Assembly: GCA_030679995.1 (NCBI GenBank)
Contig: JAUXSK010000016.1
Span: 1-50,108 of the forward strand
Length of the DNA: 50,108 nucleotides
Source of the DNA: Candidatus Moraniibacteriota bacterium
GTDB taxonomy: Bacteria > Patescibacteriota > Minisyncoccia > Moranbacterales > UBA2206
Reading direction: 5' to 3'
Shown: positions 7,969 through 16,355 of the stretch, in pieces
Position numbering within the stretch: the stretch's first letter is position 1
Layout of the letters: each line of letters opens with the position of its first letter
Notes under the pieces: model-generated
The model's input: only the letters and a program-made list of their open reading frames with translations
Databases searched by the model: none
What the model was told of the DNA's origin: nothing
Program-made: the position numbers and the translations under genes

Positions 7969-9012
7969 CTAATTGCCGCAACTTCCACCTTGGGATGTAG
8001 CCGCTTGCGTGCTTAATTTTTTCGCGCATTCGGCCGGAGCCTTGTTGAAAGCGTCGCAAATGACTTGTTTGTACGAATCTGAGTTGCCATATTGATATAC
8101 CGTCTTGGTCGGGACTCCGTTGACCAGCATCGTCGGTGATCCCTGGGCACCGGCTTCCGTCGAAGCCTTTTCATTTTCCTTCATCAAAGCCGGACCTTCG
8201 GAAGCTACGCAATCCGATATCTTAGTGGTCGATATTCCCCAGTTTTTAGCTCCCGTCTCCCAACAAGCCCCGTCACTGCCGCAATTTTTGTTAACATATT
8301 CCACAAAAGCGAACCATTTATCCTTACCATAATTCTTCAATACGCAAGCCTCCCGTTTATTCTGCGCGACCTCCTTCGGACCATGGAGCGATAGGATTTC
8401 TTCACCGTTCGAGCTTACGATATAATGGAAATTGAAATCGACTTTTTTCTTCAATAGATCATACGCCGACTTCAAGGTATCTTCCGCCTTGTTTCCAAAA
8501 GGACAAAAACTCATAACATACAGATCGACAACCGGTTTGTCTGATTTGGGAATTTCCTTTACCTCCTCAGGTTGCTTTTCGGCGACTTCCTTTTTTTCAA
8601 CATCGGTATCCATCGCTTCCGGAAAAAATTTCTTACCGTCTTTCGACAAATAAGTCACTACCTTCTGTTTTCCGGCAATATTTATGGTTATTTTATATAA
8701 ACCATTCTCCACTGATGCGTCTTCTATGGTAGCAGTCGTTCCGGCTTGCAAAAGATTGCCGTTCACGAAATCAGCAACCTTGCTCTTGGCGCCCTCCAGA
8801 CCGATATCCGCAGTCCTAAATTTATAAAAATACGCGCCGACTCCGATCGCAATGACCAACACAACGACTAAACCGGCTATAATCGGCCGTTTTTTCTCAC
8901 AAACGATTTTTTGGCATTTGTTTCTGATCGCCCGCAACCGCGTTTCCCTAGCACTGATTCCATCAGTTTCAGTTTTTTCAACTTTTGCTTCTTCTTCCAT
9001 AATCTTATCCAT
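7969..9012 (-). CDS. Membrane-anchored thioredoxin-fold (DsbA-like) protein
   Basis: The protein has about 347 residues. A short charged cytoplasmic N-terminus is followed by one membrane helix (RPIIAGLVVVLVIAIGVGAYF), a small alpha/beta domain, and a C-terminal thioredoxin-fold domain. That domain begins VDLYVMSFCPFGNKAED and carries SLHGPKEVAQN, several cysteines and the cis-proline loop GSPTMLVNG. It resembles extracytoplasmic DsbA/GILT-like proteins. The active site is CPFG, so only the first cysteine of CxxC is kept; reducing, glutathionylation-like or holdase roles are possible. The tail GGSCGN adds another cysteine. The frame extends to a TTG at 9030, but ATG 9012 or ATG 9000 (after GGGATGG) is more likely. 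It has its own promoter and terminator. Fold call confident, reaction unknown. Confidence 0.8.
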   Translation of the reverse strand: MDKIMEEEAKVEKTETDGISARETRLRAIRNKCQKIVCEKKRPIIAGLVVVLVIAIGVGAYFYKFRTADIGLEGAKSKVADFVNGNLLQAGTTATIEDASVENGLYKITINIAGKQKVVTYLSKDGKKFFPEAMDTDVEKKEVAEKQPEEVKEIPKSDKPVVDLYVMSFCPFGNKAEDTLKSAYDLLKKKVDFNFHYIVSSNGEEILSLHGPKEVAQNKREACVLKNYGKDKWFAFVEYVNKNCGSDGACWETGAKNWGISTTKISDCVASEGPALMKENEKASTEAGAQGSPTMLVNGVPTKTVYQYGNSDSYKQVICDAFNKAPAECAKKLSTQAATSQGGSCGN

Positions 9013-9095
9013 CCCGGCAATCCATCGCAAGCGTCAAAACACTTTGGACATCTTTAACGGGATTAATTTATTTTTAGTTAGTTATTTATTTACCT

Positions 9096-9124
9096 ATTTT
9101 ACACCGCTATCCGCTTTTGCACAA
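9096..9124 (-). promoter_or_regulatory. Promoter of the thioredoxin-fold gene
   Basis: TTGTGC, 17 bp, TAAAAT on the minus strand, about 85 bp upstream of the start. Confidence 0.5.
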
Positions 9125-9166
9125 TACGCGCCTATCGGGCAATCCAAGCAGGCCCTTGTGAAATCA

Positions 9167-10552
9167 TTATGGTCTGACATCCCTTATCCCGATCTGTTTA
9201 TCAGGAAAAATCCCGGCTTTCAGGAATCTTGCGGCATTTTTCCGGCTGGCATACCTCTTTTTGGAATATCCGCTGGCCTCTATCTCAACTAAAAAATTGT
9301 GCTTGAGATATTCCTTTATTTTTTCAGCGGAAATTCCCACCCCCGCCTCCGCCTCACTACAGACGATATTCAGATATTTATCGGTAAAAGAACCAAATAA
9401 TTTCGTAACGGCCGCAAGTTTTTTAGTCGCGTCATACACATAGTGGTTAGAAAAGCCCGTTTCATTGTCATTGTCGACAAGGACTATCTGGATTTCGAAT
9501 TGCCTCCGCATCTTCATCCCATCGACATCGCCTTTCATAGGAACACCCAGCTGACCATTTATTTTGAAAGCCCTGAAATTCTTATTGGAATACACGTTCT
9601 TATCCTCCTTCACGAAAAGCGATTCCTCCCCCAACGCGACAAGCTGTTTTTCGCTTTCTTTCTCAACCTCATCCACCTCATTGGAAGCCAAAAGTTTGGT
9701 ATTTTCAAAAATAAAATTACCGGCTTCAAAATTTTTCTTGAAATATCTTGAGACTATCGGGATAATCCTTTTTAAGTCCGCTATGGACTTAACTTCGAAC
9801 TTGAAACCGATTCCGTCCTTAGCAGCCTCTTCAGCTGTAGCTTCAGGTTTGTTTACGAATTTTGAAATCAAACTAGCCTCATCCTTGCCCCGGAAATATG
9901 AATTGCCGAACAGCATATTATGATTGACATCATCATACACGGCGACCTTATCATATCCGTTTTTTTCTTTTTGCAAGCAATGGAAATTCTGGATTCCCGT
10001 GTCCCCATCGGGCTCGAATATCGCATCATAGATATATTCGCTTTCTTTCATCAATCCGTCCATCTCTTTTTTCCTCAGTTCGAAAGATGCCACAAAAACT
10101 TTAACCAGCGCGCAATACGCCGGGGACAAGCCGATATTATCACCTTCCTTCGATGCCGCGGTCTTCCTAAATATTTTTATCACGTCCGCAGCGCTTTTGA
10201 CATCGCTTAAATTTCTTATTTCTTTAGGAAGATCCCTATGCAGATAATTCTCAATATAGTTCTTGGATGTCTTCAAGGCCATATTGATATCTTCTAAATT
10301 GTTTTCCAATTTTTCCACATCAAGATACCCTTCGATCACTTCGACTATTTCATCATCCGGTAGATCCGGACTGGTCGCGAAAAAATCCAGCGGCGTGATA
10401 TTCTCTCCGTTGATGTTTATCCCGCCCTTTTTCATCGCATCTATGAATTTTTTCTTGTCCGGAGCATTTCTGAAAATATCCGTAATCGGATACCATTGCT
10501 GATACGGCAATTTTTCCGGGCTATTCGTTATTGTCGGCAATTTTTCCGCCAT
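9167..10552 (-). CDS. Unknown soluble protein, possible distant RelA/SpoT-type fold
   Basis: The protein has 461 residues, no signal peptide or membrane segment, and a charged helical N-terminal half. I do not recognise it firmly. The C-terminal half shows a weak resemblance to the (p)ppGpp synthetase fold. A KDGIGFKFEVKSIADLKRI segment is reminiscent of the 'D-x-x-G-x-R-x-x...DL' strand. RRQFEIQIVLVDN, followed by SNHYVYDATKKL, recalls the 'EVQIRT...HWxYK' block. Catalytic residues cannot be confirmed by eye, so this is only a hint. The gene has its own promoter and sits between thioredoxin-fold and uvrB genes without clear coupling. The ATG at 10552 has no Shine-Dalgarno. Confidence 0.6.
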   Translation of the reverse strand: MAEKLPTITNSPEKLPYQQWYPITDIFRNAPDKKKFIDAMKKGGININGENITPLDFFATSPDLPDDEIVEVIEGYLDVEKLENNLEDINMALKTSKNYIENYLHRDLPKEIRNLSDVKSAADVIKIFRKTAASKEGDNIGLSPAYCALVKVFVASFELRKKEMDGLMKESEYIYDAIFEPDGDTGIQNFHCLQKEKNGYDKVAVYDDVNHNMLFGNSYFRGKDEASLISKFVNKPEATAEEAAKDGIGFKFEVKSIADLKRIIPIVSRYFKKNFEAGNFIFENTKLLASNEVDEVEKESEKQLVALGEESLFVKEDKNVYSNKNFRAFKINGQLGVPMKGDVDGMKMRRQFEIQIVLVDNDNETGFSNHYVYDATKKLAAVTKLFGSFTDKYLNIVCSEAEAGVGISAEKIKEYLKHNFLVEIEASGYSKKRYASRKNAARFLKAGIFPDKQIGIRDVRP

Positions 10553-10587
10553 AATTTATATGTGATCCTATATATAACCTGCAGTTA

Positions 10588-10615
10588 ATTTTACCACGGA
10601 TGTTTTCCGGCGCAA
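10588..10615 (-). promoter_or_regulatory. Promoter of the 461-residue unknown gene
   Basis: TTGCGC, 16 bp, TAAAAT on the minus strand, about 36 bp upstream of the ATG at 10552. Confidence 0.5.
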
Positions 10616-10647
10616 AACTACCTTCGGCACTAGCACCGACCGCGTTG

Positions 10648-12606
10648 TCATTTCAACTGCAATTTCCGCAACTCGATGATTTCATCCCGGATAATGGCGG
10701 CTTTTTCAAATTGCAAAGACCGGGAAGCTTCTTTCATTTCCCGCTCTTTCTGCCTGATATAACCCTGGATGTCTTCCAATGATTCCAGTTCAGCGAAATC
10801 GCGCGAAATTTCCGGTTTGATTTCATGGTCCACGATCGACTCGATATTCTTCTTGATCGTTTTTGGCGTGATATGATGTTTTTTATTATACGCCACCTGC
10901 ACCGCCCGGCGGCGATCAGTCTCCGAAATCGCCCGCTTCATCGAACCGGTGATCTGGTCCGCATATAGGATTACCTTGCCTGAAACATTGCGCGCCGCCC
11001 GCCCGATGGTCTGGATTAGCGAAGTTTCACTGCGCAAGAAACCCTCTTTGTCCGCGTCCAAAATCGCGACCAGAGAAACTTCCGGCAAATCCAAGCCTTC
11101 CCGCAAAAGGTTCACACCCACCAGCACATCAAATTCCCCGCGCCGCAGATTCTCCAGAATGCGGATGCGATCCAAAGTCTCGACCGAAGAGTGCAGATAT
11201 TCAGCTTTGATCTTATTTTCCAGCAGGAACTCCGACAAGTCTTCCGCCATTTTTTTCGTCAGCGTCGTAATCAGGACCCTTTCTTGTTTCGCGATGACTT
11301 TTTCGATTTCCACCAGAACATTTTTCACTTGGCCCTTGGCCGGCTTGATGATAATTTCCGGATCAATAAGTCCGGTCGGCCGGATAATCTGTTCCACCAC
11401 TTGCTCCGAATGTTCCTTTTCATAGATGGACGGCGTAGCTGAAGTGAAAATCAACTGTTTTATTTTTTTCTCAAATTCCGGAAATTTCAACGGACGGTTG
11501 TCAAAGGCGCTCGGCAAGCGGAAACCGTTATCCACCAAGGATTTTTTCCGCGAATAGTCCCCATTGAACATCCCGCCGATTTGCGGAATCGTCACGTGAG
11601 ATTCATCTACGATCATTAGGAAATCTTTAGGGAAATAATCTATCAGAGTGTCCGGCGCCTCCCCGGCATCGCGCCCTGTCAGATAGCGCGAATAATTCTC
11701 AATCCCGTTACAATAGCCGATTTCCCTCATCATTTCGATATCCTGGCGCGTCCGCCGGTTCAACCGCTCCGCCTCCAGCAGCTTGCCAGCATTTTTCAGA
11801 AGTGCGACTTGCTTTTCCAAATCTTTCTCAATCGCGCTTTGCGCTTCTTGCATAATCGGTTCCGGCACCACGAAATGCTTGGCCGGAAAAATCATCGCTT
11901 GTTCAAGCCGGCCCAATTCGCTACCGGTCAAAAAATCATATTCAAAAATTCTCCTGACTTGCCCCTCATTGAGTTCGATGCGCGTCACGATTTCCCGCGC
12001 CGGAGACATCACTTCGATCGTCTCCCCGGTCATACGGAATTTGCTGCGACCCAGAATATCCGTACGCAAATATTGCATATCGACAAGCTCTTGCGCGACC
12101 TCGTCGCGTGAAATTTTCTGTCCGACTTTTATTTCCAAAGAAATATCGCGATAATACTCCGGGGAACCCAGTCCATAAATGCAAGATACCGACGCCACGA
12201 TAATCACATCTTCCCGCGACAGCAGGGCCGCCGTAGAAGCATGGCGCAACCGGTCGATTTCTTCATTGATCTGCGACTCCTTTTCTATATAGGTATCACT
12301 GGAAGTGATGTAGGCTTCCGGTTGGTAATAGTCATAGTATGATACGAAATACTCCACCGCGTTTTTCGGGAAAAAAGTCCGGAATTCTTGGACCAGTTGT
12401 GCCGCCAAAGTCTTATTGGGCGCGATTACCAAAGTCGGCTTTTGCACTCTTTCGATCACATTGGCGATCGTGAAAGTCTTACCCGACCCCGTCACGCCCA
12501 AAAGCGTCTGGAACTTCTTCCCAGCTTCGAGTCCAGCTACCAGTTTCTCGATTGCCTGCGGCTGGTCCCCGGCCGGCTTATATTTCGAATTTATCTTGAA
12601 TTTCAT
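10648..12606 (-). CDS. uvrB: Excinuclease ABC subunit B
   Basis: UvrB is the helicase-like core of nucleotide excision repair. It receives DNA from UvrA, inserts a beta-hairpin to verify the lesion, and recruits UvrC. The 652-residue protein shows Walker A GVTGSGKTFT near 40 and the hairpin region (YYDYYQPEAYITSSDTYIEK) near 92-110. It also has DESH (IVDESHVTIPQ), the helicase motifs GVNLLREGLDLPEVSLVAI and QTIGRAARN, and a C-terminal UVR domain (REMKEASRSLQFEKAAIIRD) that contacts UvrC. The length is normal for the family. The ATG at 12606 is preceded by AGAGTTAAATT, a poor Shine-Dalgarno. With the two uvrA genes and uvrC it completes the repair set. Confidence 0.97.
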   Translation of the reverse strand: MKFKINSKYKPAGDQPQAIEKLVAGLEAGKKFQTLLGVTGSGKTFTIANVIERVQKPTLVIAPNKTLAAQLVQEFRTFFPKNAVEYFVSYYDYYQPEAYITSSDTYIEKESQINEEIDRLRHASTAALLSREDVIIVASVSCIYGLGSPEYYRDISLEIKVGQKISRDEVAQELVDMQYLRTDILGRSKFRMTGETIEVMSPAREIVTRIELNEGQVRRIFEYDFLTGSELGRLEQAMIFPAKHFVVPEPIMQEAQSAIEKDLEKQVALLKNAGKLLEAERLNRRTRQDIEMMREIGYCNGIENYSRYLTGRDAGEAPDTLIDYFPKDFLMIVDESHVTIPQIGGMFNGDYSRKKSLVDNGFRLPSAFDNRPLKFPEFEKKIKQLIFTSATPSIYEKEHSEQVVEQIIRPTGLIDPEIIIKPAKGQVKNVLVEIEKVIAKQERVLITTLTKKMAEDLSEFLLENKIKAEYLHSSVETLDRIRILENLRRGEFDVLVGVNLLREGLDLPEVSLVAILDADKEGFLRSETSLIQTIGRAARNVSGKVILYADQITGSMKRAISETDRRRAVQVAYNKKHHITPKTIKKNIESIVDHEIKPEISRDFAELESLEDIQGYIRQKEREMKEASRSLQFEKAAIIRDEIIELRKLQLK

Positions 12607-12738
12607 AATTTAACTCTAATCCAATCCACTATTAATTACAAGAAAACCCCTCTGATAATTTCCACTTACAAAAAATAGGTAACCGCACTGGTCTAATGGC
12701 TTGGGTGGAGTTTTTACAGCACGCGACAGGACATTTTA

Positions 12739-12747
12739 TGCTATAAT
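12739..12747 (+). promoter_or_regulatory. Extended -10 element giving a nearly leaderless transcript
   Basis: TGCTATAAT is a perfect extended -10 (TGn plus TATAAT). The expected start of transcription, about 7 nt downstream, coincides with the ATG at 12754. No good -35 is present, which extended -10 promoters tolerate. Confidence 0.5.
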
Positions 12748-12753
12748 TCAGAT

Positions 12754-12897
12754 ATGAAAGTACGGACAAAAATCAAAGCTGAAACCCGTGAAACTAAAAG
12801 GAAACTAAAAATGAAAGTTTCCGGCAAAAGCGTCTTCGGACTCAAAACCATCATCACGAAAAAGTCCGATCCGACAGGATTGACCAAACGCGCTTGA
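12754..12897 (+). CDS. Possible leaderless 47-residue basic peptide
   Basis: An ATG lies 6 nt after a perfect extended -10 and opens a 47-codon frame. The product is very basic (MKVRTKIKAETRETKRKLK..., ending SDPTGLTKRA) with no membrane segment or cysteine. I recognise no family. It could bind nucleic acid. The promoter fit is the main support, and the ORF could still be chance. Its 3' end overlaps the -35 of the next gene's promoter. Confidence 0.35.
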   Translation: MKVRTKIKAETRETKRKLKMKVSGKSVFGLKTIITKKSDPTGLTKRA

Positions 12898-12908
12898 TGT
12901 GATAGACT
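12880..12908 (+). promoter_or_regulatory. Promoter of the 4-TM protein and secG
   Basis: TTGACC, 17 bp, TAGACT, about 25 bp upstream of the ATG at 12934. It begins inside the end of the 47-codon ORF. Confidence 0.5.
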
Positions 12909-12933
12909 GCCATAAGTCTTATTTATCAAACAT

Positions 12934-13296
12934 ATGTATATATTACTTAGGATTTTAGCCAATTGCGTAGCGATTTTGATAGCCACGAAGCTCATTCCGG
13001 GCTTTATTTTCAGCGGATCATCGATCGACCTGTTGACGGCCGGCATAGTAATCGGCCTTATTAACGCACTGGTCAAGCCCATAATCGAAATTATCGCCCT
13101 GCCCGTCGTCTTTCTGACCCTCGGGCTTTTCAATATAGTCATCAACGTCGGCCTCCTGCTTCTGGCCGACAAATTTCTCACGCAACTGACGATCCGAGGT
13201 TTTTGGCCGGCTTTTTGGGGAGTAATCATATTAAGCATAATGAATCATCTTATATCCCACCTACATAGGGATAAAACTGATTCCAATAAATTTTAA
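12934..13296 (+). CDS. Small 4-TM membrane protein (YvlD / phage-holin-4 family)
   Basis: The protein has 120 residues with four hydrophobic segments and the family features NCVAILIATKLIPGF near the N-terminus, GLINALVKPI in the second helix, PVVFLTLGLFNIVINVGLLLLAD in the third and FWGVIILSI in the fourth. These match the YvlD/'mycobacterial 4TMS phage holin' family of small inner-membrane proteins, whose function is not established. The stop is 4 bp before the secG start, so the two are co-transcribed. A 165-codon minus-strand frame overlapping this region is only its shadow. Confidence 0.85.
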   Translation: MYILLRILANCVAILIATKLIPGFIFSGSSIDLLTAGIVIGLINALVKPIIEIIALPVVFLTLGLFNIVINVGLLLLADKFLTQLTIRGFWPAFWGVIILSIMNHLISHLHRDKTDSNKF

Positions 13297-13300
13297 GTTT

Positions 13301-13531
13301 ATGTTAAAACTCATCAACATCAGCGAAATTATCATCGCCATCCTGCTTATCCTATCCATCCTGATGCAAAACCGCGGCGCCGGCTTGTCTTCAAGTTTCG
13401 GCGGAGATTTCGGAGGATATTACAGCAAAAGAGGCTTTGAAAAATTCTTAGTCGCATTTTCTTCAGTGCTTGCCGCAATCTTCATCATCCTAGCGATCAC
13501 CAACCTTATAATAGTCAATAAAATCCCTTAA
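13301..13531 (+). CDS. secG: Preprotein translocase subunit SecG
   Basis: SecG is the small accessory subunit of the SecYEG channel that helps SecA-driven export. The 76-residue protein has two membrane helices. The conserved middle contains LSILMQNRGAGLSSSFGG, the SecG hallmark, followed by YYSKRGFEK and a second helix. The length is typical. It begins 4 bp after the preceding gene and has no Shine-Dalgarno (TTTTAAGTTTATG). It would serve export of the secreted proteins encoded nearby. Confidence 0.92.
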   Translation: MLKLINISEIIIAILLILSILMQNRGAGLSSSFGGDFGGYYSKRGFEKFLVAFSSVLAAIFIILAITNLIIVNKIP

Positions 13532-13607
13532 TCCGTAACGCAAACATATAAATAACAACCGCAGAAACCGTTGGCCCTCGCTCACGCAATGGCCGAAAAT
13601 AGTCCAA

Positions 13608-15254
13608 GTGCTTAATCTGAAAGAAAAAGTCCTTTTTTATGCCCTTTTTTTAATCCTGATCGGTTCGGCAATCAGCTGGGGCAGCATCTATTATTATTCC
13701 AAAACCGAAGCTATCGCCGCTTATGGTGGGGAATATATCGAGGGAATCGTAGGCCAGCCGATGCATATTAACCCGGTTATCTCCGCATCCAATGACACCG
13801 ATGACGATTTGGCACAAATGATTTTCAGCAGCTTGTTCAAATATGACGATCAGGGCAAACTGTCCAATGATTTGATTGACAGTTACGAAGCTTCCGACGA
13901 TAAAACCCAGTATATTATCCGTCTCAAGAAAGGCGTCTTTTGGCACGATGGCCAGCCACTGACAGCTTCCGACATATTATTCACTATAAACCTCATCTCC
14001 GATCCGGCCTACAAAAGCCCGCTGCGTTCGAACTGGCAAGGCATCGAGACTGATATCCTTGATGACTATTCCTTGGAATTTAAAATAAAAACACCTTACG
14101 TCGGCTTCTTGAATAATCTGACATTCGGGGTTTTGCCGAAACATATTTGGGAATCGGTCGGACCTGACAAATTTTCCTTGACCGACCTGAATCTTGAGCC
14201 GATCGGCAGCGGCCCCTACAAATACGGCTCTTTTCAAAAAGATTCGAACGGCAACATCCTTTCCTATAGATTAGTTGCCAATCCAAACTATTTCGCGGGC
14301 AAACCCTATATTTCAAAAATAACCTTTGACTTCTATCCTGATGACGAGTCGGTCATCGCCGCTTACAACACCAAGGAAATTATGGGCATCAATAACACCT
14401 CCCCGAAAAAACTTTCCGAAATAAAATTGCAACAAAGCACCGCGATACATAAATTCAATATTCCAAGATATTTCGCGGTCTTTTTCAACCAATCAAAAAG
14501 CGTGCCTGTCGCTACCGATGAAGTGCGCGAAGCTCTGGCCTATGCCACTGACCGCCAAGAAATAATCAATGCCGTCCTGGATGGCAACGGCAACCCGGTT
14601 TATTCCCCCATCCTGCCCGGTATGATCGGCTACGATGAAAATATGGACAAAAGAAATTTCGATCTGGACAAAGCCAATCAATTATTGGACTCCAATGATT
14701 GGCAACGCGGCGAAGACGGCATCCGCGCCAAAAATGACGTGCGTTTGGAAATCAACCTGATTACTACCGATTGGCCGGAATTATCGCAAACAGCTGAAAT
14801 TTTGAAAAGCCAGTGGGGCAAAATCGGCATTATGGTCAATATCAATAATCTATCCGTTTCCGATATCCAGCAGAATTATATCCGTCCGCGGGAATATGAC
14901 GCGCTTCTGTTCGGCCAGGTCCTCGGCGCCGATCCCGATCCGTATTCATTTTGGCACTCTTCGCAAAAAAGGGATCCGGGCCTAAACCTGTCACTCTTCG
15001 GCGATTCCGAAACTGACAAATTGATTGAAGATGGAAGGATAGAATTCGATACGACTAAAAGGACTTCCCTCTACGCCGATTTCCAGAAAAAATTGAACGC
15101 TGAAATCCCCGCTATTTTCCTCTATAGCCCGGACTACGTCTACCCGGTAAACAAAAAAGTCCAAGGTATCGATGTTACGAATCTCATCCTGCCAAGCGAA
15201 CGCTTTGCCAATATAGATAAATGGTACATCGCAACTAAGCGGATTTGGAAATGA
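13608..15254 (+). CDS. Peptide-type ABC transporter substrate-binding protein
   Basis: The 548-residue protein is of the SBP_bac_5 (OppA/DppA) family, which captures peptides or other small ligands outside the membrane. An N-terminal hydrophobic helix (VLFYALFLILIGSAISWGSIYYY) acts as an uncleaved anchor or signal; no lipobox cysteine follows it. Family features are VGQPMHINPV near 50, LAQMIFSSLFKYD, a VFWHDGQPLTASDILFTI block near 110, GSGPYKYGSF, ATDRQEIINAVLDG and LLDSNDW. It starts at GTG (13608); no in-frame ATG is nearby. No permease or ATPase genes lie in the window, so it may be an orphan or work with a transporter elsewhere. It ends at a strong terminator. Confidence 0.88.
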   Translation: MLNLKEKVLFYALFLILIGSAISWGSIYYYSKTEAIAAYGGEYIEGIVGQPMHINPVISASNDTDDDLAQMIFSSLFKYDDQGKLSNDLIDSYEASDDKTQYIIRLKKGVFWHDGQPLTASDILFTINLISDPAYKSPLRSNWQGIETDILDDYSLEFKIKTPYVGFLNNLTFGVLPKHIWESVGPDKFSLTDLNLEPIGSGPYKYGSFQKDSNGNILSYRLVANPNYFAGKPYISKITFDFYPDDESVIAAYNTKEIMGINNTSPKKLSEIKLQQSTAIHKFNIPRYFAVFFNQSKSVPVATDEVREALAYATDRQEIINAVLDGNGNPVYSPILPGMIGYDENMDKRNFDLDKANQLLDSNDWQRGEDGIRAKNDVRLEINLITTDWPELSQTAEILKSQWGKIGIMVNINNLSVSDIQQNYIRPREYDALLFGQVLGADPDPYSFWHSSQKRDPGLNLSLFGDSETDKLIEDGRIEFDTTKRTSLYADFQKKLNAEIPAIFLYSPDYVYPVNKKVQGIDVTNLILPSERFANIDKWYIATKRIWK

Positions 15255-15300
15255 TATCGATAAAAAAAGCTCTCCACGCGGAGAGCTTTTTTTATCGATA
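15255..15300. terminator. Bidirectional terminator between convergent genes
   Basis: A perfect 21-bp stem with a 4-nt loop (core AAAGCTCTCC, loop acgc, GGAGAGCTTT) has seven A and seven T built into the stem. It ends the substrate-binding gene (+) and the SIS isomerase gene (-). Confidence 0.92.
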
Positions 15301-15307
15301 GGAAAGA

Positions 15308-16228
15308 CTATATTTGATTGCCTGGCACTATCACGTCAAACGGTTTATCTTTGCCATAGGCTTTCGGCCCGTAGTCATTGCAATAGTTCGCGATATTTTC
15401 TTTGAAGTATGGACGATTGTTCGCCTGGATTTTTCCCACCAGATAGTAGGTTACGCACAGAATCGTTCCGAAACCGGCATTTTCAGGCAAATCGATAGTC
15501 CAGCGATGTTTAGATTTTCCAAAATACTCATTTTTACTATTGATACTGATGACCAATTCTTCTTCGGAGGGAATAACGAATTTTGCGTGCCGCGCGTGTC
15601 CTTCGGAAAAAGCGCGCAAAGAAAGATGCGAACCGAACAATTCATTTTTCTTGATATCCAGCATCGGGCAGATATTCAAAAATCTGTCCGGCAAAATGAA
15701 GGAAAAACTTTTATGGCTCGAGAAGGATTTCGGCAACCGCAATCCCTTGACGATCTTCCTGATTTCCTCAGGGTTTTCCTTGGTCGCGGACAATACCATT
15801 CCGAGATAAGTCGAAACGTTATAAGTGTACGGTTCAGCGATTTTTTGGTAAACAAGCACCTCATCCGCTATTTTAGCCGCGGACGATCCGGCGTCGCAAG
15901 TCAGCAAGGTCGTTTTTAGTTTATGCTTTTTTGCCAGTGCCACCTCCCAAACCGAATCTTTTTCTCCTGAGGCGGAAATGATGATCGCTTGAGTTATCAA
16001 ACCCTTCCTAATAACCGCATCGTAAGATTTGATAATACTCTTGAAATTACTCTCATCGGCAAAAATAGCCGCCTTATCGGAAAAAATTATCGTGCCGGCG
16101 TTATACGCGTTTCCACTGCCGACCACGAATGGCAAATTGAATTTTTTCAGGTCGAACTTGGGTACTTTGTTTTCCACAAAAAAATCCAACGCCCGCATGA
16201 CATTCTCGTCGAGATTGATAAGCTCCAT
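15308..16228 (-). CDS. SIS-domain sugar isomerase-like protein
   Basis: The 306-residue protein has a double SIS fold. The first phosphosugar loop is VVGSGNAYNAG near 35 and the second is IIISASGEKDSVWEVA near 105. A C-terminal half follows with HLSLRAFSEGHARHAKFV, placed where related phosphoglucose/phosphomannose isomerases carry their catalytic 'ENHNE' region. It looks like a divergent relative of archaeal/bacterial bifunctional PGI/PMI enzymes that interconvert Fru-6-P with Glc-6-P or Man-6-P. The usual HNE signature is altered, so activity and substrate are uncertain. It is divergently arranged with manC across about 127 bp holding both promoters, which suggests a shared mannose-supply role. 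Confidence 0.72.
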   Translation of the reverse strand: MELINLDENVMRALDFFVENKVPKFDLKKFNLPFVVGSGNAYNAGTIIFSDKAAIFADESNFKSIIKSYDAVIRKGLITQAIIISASGEKDSVWEVALAKKHKLKTTLLTCDAGSSAAKIADEVLVYQKIAEPYTYNVSTYLGMVLSATKENPEEIRKIVKGLRLPKSFSSHKSFSFILPDRFLNICPMLDIKKNELFGSHLSLRAFSEGHARHAKFVIPSEEELVISINSKNEYFGKSKHRWTIDLPENAGFGTILCVTYYLVGKIQANNRPYFKENIANYCNDYGPKAYGKDKPFDVIVPGNQI

Positions 16229-16255
16229 TTGATTCTAAATAATGATTATGGCTTT

Positions 16256-16283
16256 ATTTTAGCATATTTTACAAAACCGGCAA
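16256..16283 (-). promoter_or_regulatory. Promoter of the SIS isomerase gene
   Basis: TTGCCG, 16 bp, TAAAAT with an upstream TGC (extended -10), on the minus strand about 28 bp from the ATG at 16228. Confidence 0.6.
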
Positions 16284-16291
16284 AAAGCCAT

Positions 16292-16320
16292 TTGACCCAT
16301 CCACCCATTTCCCATAAAAT
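16292..16320 (+). promoter_or_regulatory. Promoter of manC
   Basis: TTGACC, 17 bp, TAAAAT, about 35 bp upstream of the ATG at 16356. Confidence 0.65.
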
Positions 16321-16355
16321 ACTAATGTAGACTTTATCATTAAAAAAACACGATT

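Noticed and set aside
12741-13238. 165-codon minus-strand ORF
   Set aside because: It is antisense to the YvlD-like gene and the 47-codon ORF; its composition is that of a shadow frame and it has no family features.
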